From Ferribacterium limneticum (GTDB taxonomy: Bacteria > Pseudomonadota > Gammaproteobacteria > Burkholderiales > Rhodocyclaceae), in the NCBI RefSeq assembly GCF_020510565.1, contig NZ_CP075189.1:1534501-1598500 (forward strand): 64,000 bases of DNA, given 5' to 3'. The first letter of the stretch is position 1. Each line of letters starts with the position of its first letter. The notes beneath the pieces are model-generated. The model was given only the letters and a program-made list of their open reading frames with translations. It had not been told where the DNA came from and searched no databases. The position numbers were made by a program, and so were the translations under genes. Positions 1 through 8,581 of this stretch are shown here, piece by piece.

Positions 1-193
1 CGCGCTTGTCTTCGTCGCCATGGCCGCCCTGGCAGTAATGCTCGACCTCGCGCTTTTCGAGGAAGGCGACCGTGCCGTTGCGCACGGCGTAGATGGCAAA
101 GTCGTCAGCGTGGCCGAAGTGCAGGTCGATCTGCTGGCCGGTCTTGGTGGCCACAGCGATCAGGCAGTCCGGGGAGAGGGGGGCGGTTGTCAT
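1..193 (-). CDS. Dinitrogenase FeMo-cofactor family protein, N-terminal part (cut by window edge)
   Basis: Only the first 64 codons are inside the window; the gene continues past base 1. Residues 25-32 read HFGHADDF, followed by IYAV and later YCQGGHG (53-59). This resembles the NifX/NafY-type fold found alone or at the C terminus of NifB, which holds nitrogenase iron-molybdenum cofactor or its precursor. The ATG at 193 follows AAAGGA, which overlaps the TGA of the upstream HD-domain gene, so the two genes are probably translated together. NifX, NafY, a NifB C-terminal-like protein or a stand-alone relative cannot be told apart from this fragment. No nif structural gene is visible. Confidence 0.7.
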   Translation of the reverse strand, partial: MTTAPLSPDCLIAVATKTGQQIDLHFGHADDFAIYAVRNGTVAFLEKREVEHYCQGGHGDEDKR

Positions 194-204
194 CGTTGGT
201 CCTT

Positions 205-1065
205 TCAAAGTTCGTGGTCAGTGCCGGAGCGCAAGGCGCGGGCGACGGCCATGGCACGCTGTTCGTGCAGCGTGGTGGCCTCGTCCTCGTCGGTTTTGGG
301 AAGCGACAGGCAGGCGGCCAGGGCCTGCTTGAGCAGGGCGGCTTTCGGATAGGTCGGCGTGGTGTTGCCCGGGTAGGCGAAGTAGTCGCAGGCGCAGACT
401 GTCAGCAGGTCGTCGAAGCGCGCCGGGTCGGCAAAGGCACCAACGCGTTCGAGCAGCGCGGTCATCGAGTCGGCGCGCATGCGCGTCGCGCGATGCACGC
501 GCTCCAGTTCCATGGCGGCCAGGATGGCGAAATCCTCGAGCTCGGTGGGGATGCCGAAACGCGTGCAGATATTGCGGATGCGCGGCAGGCAGCGGTCGAT
601 GTGGCGGTAGTGCGAGGGCAGATGCTGCGGCGGTGAGTCGGCCTTGCCGAGATTGCACAGTAGCGCGGCCAGCCGCACGCGCAGGGGAGCGTTGGCGACG
701 GCTGCCATGTCGAGTACCCGCCCCTGATGCCGCCCGATATCGACCGGCTCGCCATCGAAGCCGGTCTCGAAGCGGCCGAACAGCGCGGTGAATTCCGGCA
801 GCAGGCGCTCCAGCGCGCCGCAGGCGGTCAGCGCCGCCAGCATGCGCGAGGGCTGGGCACCCATCAGGCCTTCGGCCAGCAATGGCCAGACGAGTCGCGC
901 ATCGAGTTCGGCCAGGGCACCGCTGGCGACCTGCGCGGCCATGTCGTCGAGCGTGTCATCGCCGAGTTCGCCACCGGCCATGGTCGCCCCGGCAGCCACG
1001 GCGAACAGGGACAGTCGGGGGTCGAGCGACAGCGAATCGAGCAAGGCTTGTGAGTTTTCTGACAT
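205..1065 (-). CDS. CCA-adding-enzyme-like protein with degenerate HD motif, no nucleotidyltransferase head
   Basis: The 286-residue product aligns by eye with the body and HD part of bacterial multifunctional CCA tRNA nucleotidyltransferases: ARLVWPLLAEGLM and PSRMLAALTACGALERLLPE (about 57-91) match the family's arm region, and RLAALLCNLGKAD (131-143) matches its HD segment. The usual HDLGK is CNLGK here, so the two metal-binding residues that name the HD superfamily are lost. The catalytic nucleotidyltransferase head is also absent. I chose the ATG at 1065; an open frame extends further upstream without family resemblance. It sits directly upstream of the FeMo-cofactor-type gene. The role is unknown; a structural or regulatory function is more plausible than phosphohydrolase activity. 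Confidence 0.65.
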   Translation of the reverse strand: MSENSQALLDSLSLDPRLSLFAVAAGATMAGGELGDDTLDDMAAQVASGALAELDARLVWPLLAEGLMGAQPSRMLAALTACGALERLLPEFTALFGRFETGFDGEPVDIGRHQGRVLDMAAVANAPLRVRLAALLCNLGKADSPPQHLPSHYRHIDRCLPRIRNICTRFGIPTELEDFAILAAMELERVHRATRMRADSMTALLERVGAFADPARFDDLLTVCACDYFAYPGNTTPTYPKAALLKQALAACLSLPKTDEDEATTLHEQRAMAVARALRSGTDHEL

Positions 1066-1174
1066 CTTCGGCACAAATCGGGAGGGTATCTGCGCTGTTA
1101 GCGAGAAACGTTCCAGACGGCCGTTGCCGGGATTCGGGTTGGCCAGCACAGGGCGGCTGACCGTTGAAGATGGA

Positions 1175-2272
1175 TTACGGCGAGGTTGCCGGCGTGCTGC
1201 CGGCACATGCCGTTGTCGACTGCTTGGCTGGCCGGTCGATGAGTCGGTCGGCCACTCCGGCACCGAGCCACATGCCGATCAGCGAAATCCACGCCGTCAG
1301 CGCGAAAATCGCGGCGCCCGAGACGCCGGCACCGACGGCGCAACCGCCGGCCAGCATGCCGCCGAAACCCATGCAGACGGCGCCGGCCATGTAGCGCCGC
1401 ATGCTGTGGCCATCCTTGAAGCCTTCCAGCTTGAGTTCCTTGCCCCACAGGGCGGCGAGGAAAGAGCCGAGGACCACGCCGGGGACCAGGCCGATATTGA
1501 AGTCCCACGGCTGGCCGGGTGGCGAAAGCACCAGCATGAGCATGTCGGCCGACGGGCCGGTGAAGCTCAGGCTCTGCACCGGGATGATTTCGAAGGATTG
1601 CGTACCGACCTGGTAGGTGACCAGCCAGGCTAGCGCAACCATCAGGCCGACGCCGCTGCCGCCCAGCCATTCGCGCCGGGCAAGGTGGGCGCGGCGGGCG
1701 AAGTGAATGGCCGCGGCCAGCCAGGCGAGACCGAAGAGCAGGCCGCCGATATTGCCGAGATGGAGGAAGGCGAGCAGGTCGCGGGCGGTGCCGCCATCGA
1801 TGGTCAGCCAGCCGGAAACCCAGGTGCGCAGTGGCGAGAGCAGGCCGTTCAGCGAGGCTTGGGCGGCGACGGCGAAAATCAGCCCGGCGAGCAGGGCACG
1901 CAGGTTGCCGTTGGCGGCCAGCACCAGCATGCGCGACGAGCAGCCGCGGGCGAGGATCATGCCGACGCCGAAGAGCAGACCGCCGACCAGCGCGCCGGAC
2001 AGGCTGCCTTTGGCGGCCAGTTGGCGGGCCTGCGAGACATCGAGCCAGCCCTGGGTGATGAAGAACTGGGTGGCGATGACGGCGGCCGAGAAGGCGAAAA
2101 GCCAGACGGCGAGCTTGCTGCAGCCGTCACGGTTCCAGAATTCGACGACGGCGGAACGCAGGCAGAAACGCGAGCGCTGGGCAAAAATGCCGAAAAAGAG
2201 GCCGATGCTCAGGCCGGCCAGCGTGACGGCGGTCTTCTCGCCGAGGATTTCGATCAGGTTGGTCAATTCCAT
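1175..2272 (-). CDS. YeeE/YedE (TsuA-like) sulfur transport membrane protein
   Basis: This 365-residue polytopic membrane protein is very hydrophobic and has about nine to ten membrane segments. It carries the family's conserved cysteine patches: RSRFCLRS (Cys37), ARGCSSRM (Cys111) and GGCAVGAG (Cys311). YeeE/YedE proteins pass thiosulfate or other sulfur compounds across the inner membrane by relaying them along such cysteines. The start ATG at 2272 lies inside the edge of a dispersed repeat and has no clear Shine-Dalgarno sequence. SoxYZ and TusA genes elsewhere in the window use the same kind of sulfur chemistry, but nothing shows that they are coregulated. Family assignment is firm; the substrate is inference. 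Confidence 0.88.
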   Translation of the reverse strand: MELTNLIEILGEKTAVTLAGLSIGLFFGIFAQRSRFCLRSAVVEFWNRDGCSKLAVWLFAFSAAVIATQFFITQGWLDVSQARQLAAKGSLSGALVGGLLFGVGMILARGCSSRMLVLAANGNLRALLAGLIFAVAAQASLNGLLSPLRTWVSGWLTIDGGTARDLLAFLHLGNIGGLLFGLAWLAAAIHFARRAHLARREWLGGSGVGLMVALAWLVTYQVGTQSFEIIPVQSLSFTGPSADMLMLVLSPPGQPWDFNIGLVPGVVLGSFLAALWGKELKLEGFKDGHSMRRYMAGAVCMGFGGMLAGGCAVGAGVSGAAIFALTAWISLIGMWLGAGVADRLIDRPAKQSTTACAGSTPATSP

Positions 2273-2308
2273 TTTTGGCCTGAATTTCCGGTTGACCGTA
2301 GCAATGCC
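2270..2308 (-). repeat. Dispersed 40-bp repeat, copy 1
   Basis: The + strand reads TTTTTGGCC, a short spacer, then TTTCCGGTTGACCGTAGCAATG. It begins 10 bases past the stop of the chemoreceptor gene and its other end contains the yeeE start codon, where the usual AAAATTGAA reads AAAAATGGAA. It shares the CCGGTTGACCG core with ten other copies. Confidence 0.8.
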
Positions 2309-2317
2309 CAGCTGGCC

Positions 2318-3535
2318 TCAGAACAGCTCGATATCGCCGTCGCTGTTGTTCTTGGCGTGCAGTCCGGCACTGTTGGCTTTCATCGCATCGCCCTTGACGT
2401 GTGAATTGACCAGCAATTCGACCAGTTTCTGGCTGCGCGAACGGAAGCGTTGCAGGCCGTCGGCTTCGTTGTCGTGCTGCAGGGCGAGGAAGGCGTGCAT
2501 GTAGTCGCCGACGTTGGTCGTCCGCTGGCTGATGCGCGACATCATCTGCGTCACGATGTCCTCGAACTGGATGGCCATGACGCCTTCCTGGGTCATTTCA
2601 TGCATCTGTTCGGTGATGGCGGTGATGTGGTCGGAGTGCTCGCGTGCCTTGCCGGTCAGTTCCATGAGCTCGTCGCCCAGTTCCTGCAGTGCGGCGCGCG
2701 ATTTGTCGGCGATGCTCATGTCGATGTGGGTCGCATCGGCGACCCGGCCGCCGACTTCCTGCAGGGAATTCATGATGTCGGTCAGCGACTTGCGGATGTC
2801 GACGTTGAATTCGCCGGTGCGCGCCGCCAGATTGCGCACTTCGTCGGCCACCACGGCAAAGCCGCGGCCTGCATCGCCAGCCCGCGCCGCCTCGATGGCG
2901 GCATTGAGGGCGAGCAGGTCGGTCTGCTTGGTAATGCCGGCGATGTCGTTGAGCGAGCCGGTAATGCGCGAAACGCGCTCCTGCATTTCGTCGAAACTGC
3001 TGGCGATGCCCTTGCTGGTTTCTTGCAGATGGGCCATCTTGCCGACGAATTCGGCAATCAGGATGTTCGTCTCGTCGAAGAAGCGTTGCAGGCTGACCTG
3101 CTCCAGGGCATGGCTGTCGCCCGTCATGTTGAGCATCTGGTCGATCAGCGAGCGCAGGATCTGGCGCTGGTCGGAGGATTGCGATTCAAGTCCGGTCAGG
3201 CTGCCGGAAAGTTTGCTGACCGAGGTCCGGATGATCTCCTGGGCTTCCCGCATGTCGGTTTCGAGCGAGGTGAATTGCAGTTCGGCGTGGGCCATCGCTT
3301 CGTCGGAGAGCACCTGGTATTCCGACATGACGTCCTTGAGTTCGGTGACGTAGGACAGTTGCTTGTCCTTCCAGCGCCGCCGTTCGCCATAGGAAAAAAG
3401 GATGGTTCCTGCCAGCAATACCGCCAGTGCCAGCAGGAAGTGCGGCGAAATCGGGCCGACAGCCAGCGACCACAGCCAGAGTCCAAGGCAGGCGGCTGCC
3501 GCCAGCCAGATCAACAGATCATCAATACGCTTCAT
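2318..3535 (-). CDS. Methyl-accepting chemotaxis protein, short form
   Basis: The 405-residue receptor has two closely spaced membrane segments (about 5-25 and 30-47) joined by a few residues, so it has almost no periplasmic sensing domain. A long coiled coil follows. The signalling hairpin tip reads [32 protein letters not shown], the CheA/CheW-binding signature. The C terminus continues with [12 protein letters not shown], a segment found in cytosolic-sensing receptors. It probably senses an internal or membrane cue such as redox or energy state. There is no che gene nearby. The signalling assignment is certain and the stimulus unknown. Confidence 0.9.
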   Translation of the reverse strand: MKRIDDLLIWLAAAACLGLWLWSLAVGPISPHFLLALAVLLAGTILFSYGERRRWKDKQLSYVTELKDVMSEYQVLSDEAMAHAELQFTSLETDMREAQEIIRTSVSKLSGSLTGLESQSSDQRQILRSLIDQMLNMTGDSHALEQVSLQRFFDETNILIAEFVGKMAHLQETSKGIASSFDEMQERVSRITGSLNDIAGITKQTDLLALNAAIEAARAGDAGRGFAVVADEVRNLAARTGEFNVDIRKSLTDIMNSLQEVGGRVADATHIDMSIADKSRAALQELGDELMELTGKAREHSDHITAITEQMHEMTQEGVMAIQFEDIVTQMMSRISQRTTNVGDYMHAFLALQHDNEADGLQRFRSRSQKLVELLVNSHVKGDAMKANSAGLHAKNNSDGDIELF

Positions 3536-3634
3536 TCACCGCTTCCGGGGACGATATAGCCGGATATTGTAAGGCCGCACCAGCACGGCAGTTACAAAAA
3601 TGTGACCGGATGCACTGGTGCCAGTGATGTCGAT

Positions 3635-5011
3635 TTACCCCATCGCCTTGAGATGCTGAATGATCTCGCCGGCCATCGGTTGGGCATCGCCATAAAGCAT
3701 CCGGCAGTTGTCGGTATAGAACAGCGCATTCTCGACACCCGAGTAACCGGTGCCCTTGCCGCGCTTGATGACGATGACGTTCTGCGCCATATCCGCGTTC
3801 AGAATCGGCATGCCGTAGATCGGGCTGGTCTTGTCGGTGCGGGCGGATGGATTCACCACATCATTGGCCCCGATGATCAAGGCGACGTCCGTCTGGGCGA
3901 ACTCACCATTGATTTCTTCCAGATCCATAATCTTGTCGTACGGCACGCCGGCCTCGGCCAGCAGTACATTCATGTGCCCCGGCATGCGCCCGGCAACCGG
4001 GTGGATGGCGAACTTCACCTCGACCCCGGCTTCTTCGAGGATCGAGGTCATCTCCCACACCTTGTGCTGGGCATGCGCCACGGCCATGCCGTAACCCGGC
4101 ACGATGATGACCTTGGAGGCGTAACGCATCATCGCTGCCGCATCGAGAGCGGACAGCTCCTTCATCGAACCGCTGATCGCTTCACCCGGGCCACTGGCCA
4201 CCATCGGTGTGAACAGGATGTTGGAGATCGGCCGGTTCATGGCCTTGGCCATGAGTTGGGTGAGCAGCGTACCGGCCGCGCCGACGACGATGCCGGCAAT
4301 GATCAGCGCCGGATTGCCCAGGACATAGCCTTCGAAGCCGACAGCCAGACCCGTGAAGGCGTTGAACAGCGAGATGACGACCGGCATGTCGGCACCGCCG
4401 ATGGGCAGCGTGACGATCAGGCCGAGGACCAGAGCAACGATGAAGAAGCCGAAGATCAGTTCCGGTTGCGCTGGCGCCATGACGACCATGGCGCCACCGA
4501 GGCCGATGGCGATCAGGGCGAGAACGACATTGACCGCATTCTGCGCCGGCAGGCGATGGGCCTTCTTGAGCACGCCCTGCAGCTTGGCCCAGGCGACGCA
4601 GGAGCCGGTAAAGGAAACGGCGCCAATCAGCGCGCCGATGACGGCGAGGACCGTGGTGGCCAGACTGTGGGCATCGCCCTTGGCGAACTCGATGGCGGCA
4701 ATGGCGGCGGCAGCACCACCACCCATGCCGTTGTAGATGGCGACCATCTGCGGCATGTCGGTCATCTTGACCTTCTTGCCGGAAATCCAGGCGGCCGAGC
4801 CGCCGAGGGCCAGAGCCAGGGCCATGAGGGCGAGGTTCTGCAGGCCGGGAATCAGGAAGGTGGCGGCAATGGCGACGAGCATGCCGTAGCCGGCGATGAT
4901 GATGCCTTTGCGGGCACTGGCCGGCGAACTCATGCCCTTGAGGCCGAAGATGAACAGGGCAGCGCCGAGGAACCAGGCGCCTTGAACGTAAATTGGGATG
5001 GTCATGTTCAA
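3635..5011 (-). CDS. pntB: NAD(P) transhydrogenase subunit beta
   Basis: The 458-residue PntB has an N-terminal membrane domain of about nine helices and a C-terminal NADP(H)-binding domain III. Domain III is marked by KVIIVPGYGMAVAHAQHKV and later KRGKGTGYSGVENALFY. The complex couples hydride transfer between NADH and NADP+ to proton movement across the inner membrane. It is the last gene of pntAA-pntAB-pntB, and its ATG overlaps the pntAB stop (positions 5008-5011). The context beside two NADP-type isocitrate dehydrogenases suggests a part in NADPH balance. Full length, no anomaly. Confidence 0.96.
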   Translation of the reverse strand: MNMTIPIYVQGAWFLGAALFIFGLKGMSSPASARKGIIIAGYGMLVAIAATFLIPGLQNLALMALALALGGSAAWISGKKVKMTDMPQMVAIYNGMGGGAAAAIAAIEFAKGDAHSLATTVLAVIGALIGAVSFTGSCVAWAKLQGVLKKAHRLPAQNAVNVVLALIAIGLGGAMVVMAPAQPELIFGFFIVALVLGLIVTLPIGGADMPVVISLFNAFTGLAVGFEGYVLGNPALIIAGIVVGAAGTLLTQLMAKAMNRPISNILFTPMVASGPGEAISGSMKELSALDAAAMMRYASKVIIVPGYGMAVAHAQHKVWEMTSILEEAGVEVKFAIHPVAGRMPGHMNVLLAEAGVPYDKIMDLEEINGEFAQTDVALIIGANDVVNPSARTDKTSPIYGMPILNADMAQNVIVIKRGKGTGYSGVENALFYTDNCRMLYGDAQPMAGEIIQHLKAMG

Positions 5012-5292
5012 CCCTCTTTCTTCTTGAACATGGCGAGCATGCGTTCGGTGACGACGTAACCGCCGGCGGCATTGGCGGCGCCGAGGGCGACGGCGAAGAA
5101 GCCGATGGCTTGCTGGACGGGGGTGTCAGCCGTGCCGAGCATGAGCATGGCACCGACGACGACGACGCCGTGGATGAAGTTGGAACCCGACATCAGCGGC
5201 GTGTGCAGGATGACCGGCACCTTGGCGATGATCTCGTAGCCGGTGAAGGCGGCGAGCATGAAGATGTAGAGCGCGAGCAGGCCGTCCATCAT
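5008..5292 (-). CDS. pntAB: NAD(P) transhydrogenase subunit alpha, membrane part
   Basis: This 94-residue protein has three predicted membrane helices (LLALYIFMLAAFTGYEII, then about 40-55 and 62-82). It corresponds to the C-terminal membrane segment of the single-chain E. coli PntA. Splitting the alpha subunit into two polypeptides is known from Rhodospirillum rubrum and many other proteobacteria. It overlaps both neighbours by four bases, giving tight translational coupling between pntAA and pntB. Length and motifs fit the family well. Confidence 0.93.
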   Translation of the reverse strand: MMDGLLALYIFMLAAFTGYEIIAKVPVILHTPLMSGSNFIHGVVVVGAMLMLGTADTPVQQAIGFFAVALGAANAAGGYVVTERMLAMFKKKEG

Positions 5293-6416
5293 GCTTCTCC
5301 CATGACTTGTTTGACCACGTTATGGACGGTGACGCCGTCCTTGCACAGCAGCGTGCCGGCGACGACATCGTCGCTCCAGTCGATAACGAGTTCGCCATCC
5401 TTGATCCACGGCGAGAGGAAGTTGTAAAGGTTCTTGGCGTAGAGCTCGGAGGCGTGGGTCGGCATGCGGGAAGGAAGATTGAGGGGGCCGTGGATGTTCA
5501 CGTCGTTGGCGACGACGTGTTCGCCGGGCTGGGTCAGGGCACAGTTGCCTCCGGATTCGGCCGCCATGTCGACGATGATGGCACCGTATTTCATGCGGCC
5601 GATCATGTCGGTGGTGATGATGATCGGGGCTTTCTTGCCGGGGATGGCGGCGGTGGTGATGACGACGTCGGACAAGGCGACGGCCTTGGCGAGTTTCTCG
5701 GTCTGGGCGGCCTTCTCTTCGGCCGTCAGTTCGCGGGCGTAACCGCCGACGCCATCAGCCGCAACGCCGGTGTCGACGAACTTGGCGCCGAGCGATTCGA
5801 TCTGCTCGCGGGCGGCGGAGCGCACGTCGTAGGCTTCGACCATGGCGCCGAGGCGCTTGCAGGTGGCGATCGCTTGCAGGCCGGCGACGCCGGCACCGAT
5901 GACCAGCACACGCGCCGGGCGGATGGTGCCGGCGGCGGTGGTCAGCATCGGGAAAAACTTGGTGCAGCGGGCGGCGGCGATCAGGCCGCACTGGTAGCCG
6001 GCACAGGCGCCTTGCGATGAGAGTGCATCCATGCTCTGGGCGCGCGAGATACGCGGCAGCAGTTCAAGGGCGAAGGCGGTGATCTTGCGGGCGTTCAGCG
6101 CGGCGAGGCGGGCCTTGTCTTCGAAGGGTTTGAGCAGGCCGATGAGGACTGCGCCTTCGGGGATATGCTCGATCTCCGCCAGGGTCGGCGGCGCGACGCG
6201 CAGGACCAGATTGGCATTGGCGTAGGCTTCGACGAGGCCATGCACGAATTCGACGCCGGTGTAGTCCGGATCGAGAAAATGGCTCTGGATGCCGGCACTT
6301 TGCTCCATGCAAAGCTTGGCGCCGAGGGCGGCGAATTTCTTGGCTGTCTCGGGGGCGAGCGCGGTACGGTATTCACCGTCGGCGCTTTCGCGAGCAACCG
6401 CTAGGGTAAGCGGCAT
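5289..6416 (-). CDS. pntAA: NAD(P) transhydrogenase subunit alpha, NAD-binding part
   Basis: This soluble domain I of proton-translocating transhydrogenase binds NAD(H). The Rossmann motif VIGAGVAGLQAIATCKRLGA lies near residues 170-190, and the domain resembles alanine dehydrogenase. Three start codons follow one another: GTG 6422, ATG 6419 and ATG 6416. The AAGGAG at about 6427 is best spaced for 6416 (375 residues), although 6419 is also possible. It is the first gene of the pntAA-pntAB-pntB operon. The leader between here and aceK contains two inverted repeats that may matter for regulation. Confidence 0.95.
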   Translation of the reverse strand: MPLTLAVARESADGEYRTALAPETAKKFAALGAKLCMEQSAGIQSHFLDPDYTGVEFVHGLVEAYANANLVLRVAPPTLAEIEHIPEGAVLIGLLKPFEDKARLAALNARKITAFALELLPRISRAQSMDALSSQGACAGYQCGLIAAARCTKFFPMLTTAAGTIRPARVLVIGAGVAGLQAIATCKRLGAMVEAYDVRSAAREQIESLGAKFVDTGVAADGVGGYARELTAEEKAAQTEKLAKAVALSDVVITTAAIPGKKAPIIITTDMIGRMKYGAIIVDMAAESGGNCALTQPGEHVVANDVNIHGPLNLPSRMPTHASELYAKNLYNFLSPWIKDGELVIDWSDDVVAGTLLCKDGVTVHNVVKQVMGEA

Positions 6417-6461
6417 CATCACTCTCCTTGAATTGTGGGCGATGTTGGATTTATGAAAGCA

Positions 6462-6500
6462 CCGAACCTGACCTTGAATGACGGTGAGGTCATGATTCGG
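6462..6500. promoter_or_regulatory. Imperfect inverted repeat in the pntAA upstream region
   Basis: CCGAA and TGACCT (6462-6474) are mirrored by AGGTCA and TTCGG (6487-6500) around a 12-base centre. It lies 46-84 bases upstream of the pntAA start, in the 168-base gap after aceK. It could be an operator or an mRNA hairpin; there is no T-tract for a classical terminator. Confidence 0.4.
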
Positions 6501-6546
6501 TTAATGTATTTGGTCTGAAGATAAGTGAATTGTTATTTCGGCAGAA

Positions 6547-6561
6547 GTCAGAGTTTCTGAC
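6547..6561. promoter_or_regulatory. GTCAGA-GTT-TCTGAC palindrome between aceK and pntAA
   Basis: This perfect 6-bp inverted repeat with a 3-base centre lies 24 bases past the aceK stop. It has operator-like size. No run of T follows on either strand, so a terminator is unlikely. Confidence 0.35.
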
Positions 6562-6584
6562 TATCGGGGTCAGTGATCACTTAT

Positions 6585-8360
6585 CTATTCATTGAGCTGT
6601 TTGCTGGTATTCACAAAACGCAGTTCCTGCGGGTAGGGGAAGAAGTCCTCGACATGGCCGTCGCGGATTTTCTGCTGGGCATCCTGCCAGAATTTCGGGT
6701 CGAGCAGGTCCTTGTGGTGTTTGAGGAATACTTTTCGCACCTGCGGCGAGGCGAGCAGGAAGGTGGCGAATTCCTCCGGGAAAATGTCGTTTCTCGCCAC
6801 CGGGTACCAAACCTCACCCGACATCTCGGTCTCGAAATCGGGGGCCGGCGGAATTTTGCGGAAGTTGCAGTCGGTCATGTATTCAATTTCGTCGTAGTCG
6901 TAGAAAACGACACGGCCGTAGCGGGTAACGCCGAAATTCTTCCACAGCATGTCGCCCGGGAAGATGTTGGCCTGGGCCATTTCGCGAATGGCGCTGCCGT
7001 ATTCCCGGATGGCGTGTTCGAGTCCTTCGATGTTGTTGGAACGCTCCATGCGGTCGAGGTGGATGTTGAGTGGCTCCATTCGGCGTTCGATGTAGAGGTG
7101 CTTGATGATCAGCTGATCGCCATCGATTTCGTAGCAGGACGGCGCCAGCTTTTCCAGTTCGGCCATGACCTCGTCGTCGAAACGCTTGCGCGGGAACAGG
7201 ACGTTGGAGAATTCGAGGGTATCGGCCATGCGACCGACGCGGTCGACCTGCTTGACCATCATGAATTTGCGCTTGACCGTGGCGCGGTCCATGTTCTTCG
7301 AGGCGCCGAAGACATCCTTGATGATCTTGAAGACATAGGGGTAAGACGGCAGCGTGAAAACCAGCATGACCATGCCGCGGATGCCGGGCGCCATGATGAA
7401 CTGGTCTTCTGAATGGTGCAGGTGATAGATGAAGTCACGGAAGAACATCGTTTTGCCCTGCTTGCCGAGGCCGAGCATGATGTACAGCTCGGAGCGCGGC
7501 TTGGCGGGCAGGATGGAGCGCAGGAACTGGACGTAGCCGGAGGGCACTTCCATATCGACCATGAAGTAGGCGCGCGACAGCGAGAAGAGCAGGCCGATCC
7601 GCCACCCGTCGAGCAGGATGGTGTCGAGGTAGAGCTTGTCCTCCTCGTCGTGCAGCACCGGGATGGCGAACGGATACTCGTTGGCGCCGTTGATCGCCTT
7701 GCCGATGATGTAGGCCGCCTTGTTGCGGTAGAAGGGCGAGCCGAGCACCTGAATCTGGAAGTTGACCTCGCGCCGCGGCATGGCGTTGAGGTGGCGGCTG
7801 ACGGACTCGTAAACATGGTCAACATCGCGCTCGAGGTCGGCGAAGGGGCGTAGCCAGCCGAAGTCGGCGATGATGCTGTGGATTGCCCCGCGCAGGCCGT
7901 TTTCCTTGGCGTAGTAGCTGCGGTAGGTCTGGCTGTCGTCGCCCTCGATGTTCTCCGTCGAGATGCTCGGGCGGACGAAAATGAAATCGTTGTGGAAATA
8001 ATTGCGGTGCAGGATCTTGGTGGTCACCGAGTTGAAGAAGGTTTCGGCCAGTTCCGGCTGCTTGTGGTTGAGCAGCAGGCCGATGTAGAGCAGCTTGACC
8101 TGCTGCCAGGTGCTGTCGTCGATGTGCTGGGCATCGTAGTCGTCGCGCAGACGTTCGACGCATTCGTCCACGCGGTCATCGTAGAAACGGATGCGCTCGC
8201 GCACTGCCTTGTGCACGCCCTGCCAGTCGCTTTGCTCGAAACGCGACTTGGCTTCGCGGCTGCTCTGGCGAAACAGCGTGTAGTGCTTGTTGAATCCCTG
8301 GATCATGGCCAGCGCTATCTGGTGCGCGCTGGTGCCGTAGAGGCCGACTGAGATTTTCAT
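6585..8360 (-). CDS. aceK: Isocitrate dehydrogenase kinase/phosphatase
   Basis: The 591-residue product matches AceK along its length (the E. coli enzyme has 578). AceK phosphorylates and dephosphorylates isocitrate dehydrogenase to switch carbon between the TCA cycle and the glyoxylate shunt. The ATP-binding region reads LGLGKQGKTMFFRD, and the family's DMLWKNFGVTRYGRVVFYDYDE follows in the C-terminal half. I chose the ATG at 8360 because MKISVGLYGTSAHQIALAMIQG begins the family resemblance; a longer open frame upstream has none. Here aceK is divergent from idh rather than in an aceBAK operon. Confidence 0.96.
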   Translation of the reverse strand: MKISVGLYGTSAHQIALAMIQGFNKHYTLFRQSSREAKSRFEQSDWQGVHKAVRERIRFYDDRVDECVERLRDDYDAQHIDDSTWQQVKLLYIGLLLNHKQPELAETFFNSVTTKILHRNYFHNDFIFVRPSISTENIEGDDSQTYRSYYAKENGLRGAIHSIIADFGWLRPFADLERDVDHVYESVSRHLNAMPRREVNFQIQVLGSPFYRNKAAYIIGKAINGANEYPFAIPVLHDEEDKLYLDTILLDGWRIGLLFSLSRAYFMVDMEVPSGYVQFLRSILPAKPRSELYIMLGLGKQGKTMFFRDFIYHLHHSEDQFIMAPGIRGMVMLVFTLPSYPYVFKIIKDVFGASKNMDRATVKRKFMMVKQVDRVGRMADTLEFSNVLFPRKRFDDEVMAELEKLAPSCYEIDGDQLIIKHLYIERRMEPLNIHLDRMERSNNIEGLEHAIREYGSAIREMAQANIFPGDMLWKNFGVTRYGRVVFYDYDEIEYMTDCNFRKIPPAPDFETEMSGEVWYPVARNDIFPEEFATFLLASPQVRKVFLKHHKDLLDPKFWQDAQQKIRDGHVEDFFPYPQELRFVNTSKQLNE

Positions 8361-8463
8361 GTGATCGCTCCGTATGTCAGCGGATTTTAGTGGGGCTGGG
8401 GCGAAATGACGAGATCGCCGCCATTCGGGGCATCCGCGCCAGACCACACTGTGAAACCGCATT

Positions 8464-8498
8464 TCACCGTTGACCGGAAGCGCTGCCTTGCGGATACT
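8464..8498 (+). promoter_or_regulatory. Candidate sigma-70 promoter for monomeric idh
   Basis: TTGACC (8470-8475) and GATACT (8493-8498) are 17 bases apart, about 84 bases before the idh ATG. The -35 box sits in CACCGTTGACCGGAAG, which resembles a degraded copy of the dispersed repeat. The rest of the 221-base gap between aceK and idh shows nothing else definite. Confidence 0.4.
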
Positions 8499-8581
8499 CC
8501 CGAGACTCTGTAAGCACCGCGCAAGGGTGTCGGCGTATCGTCGTCGACTCGCATATTAAAAACCATCACCAAGGGGTTCGT

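Noticed and set aside
3602..5059. Open frame of 485 codons antisense to pntB
   Set aside because: Shadow of pntB; biased residue content and no family resemblance.
7260..7280. TTGACCGTGGC inside aceK as a repeat copy
   Set aside because: Short match in a conserved coding stretch without the flanking TGGCCAAAATT part.
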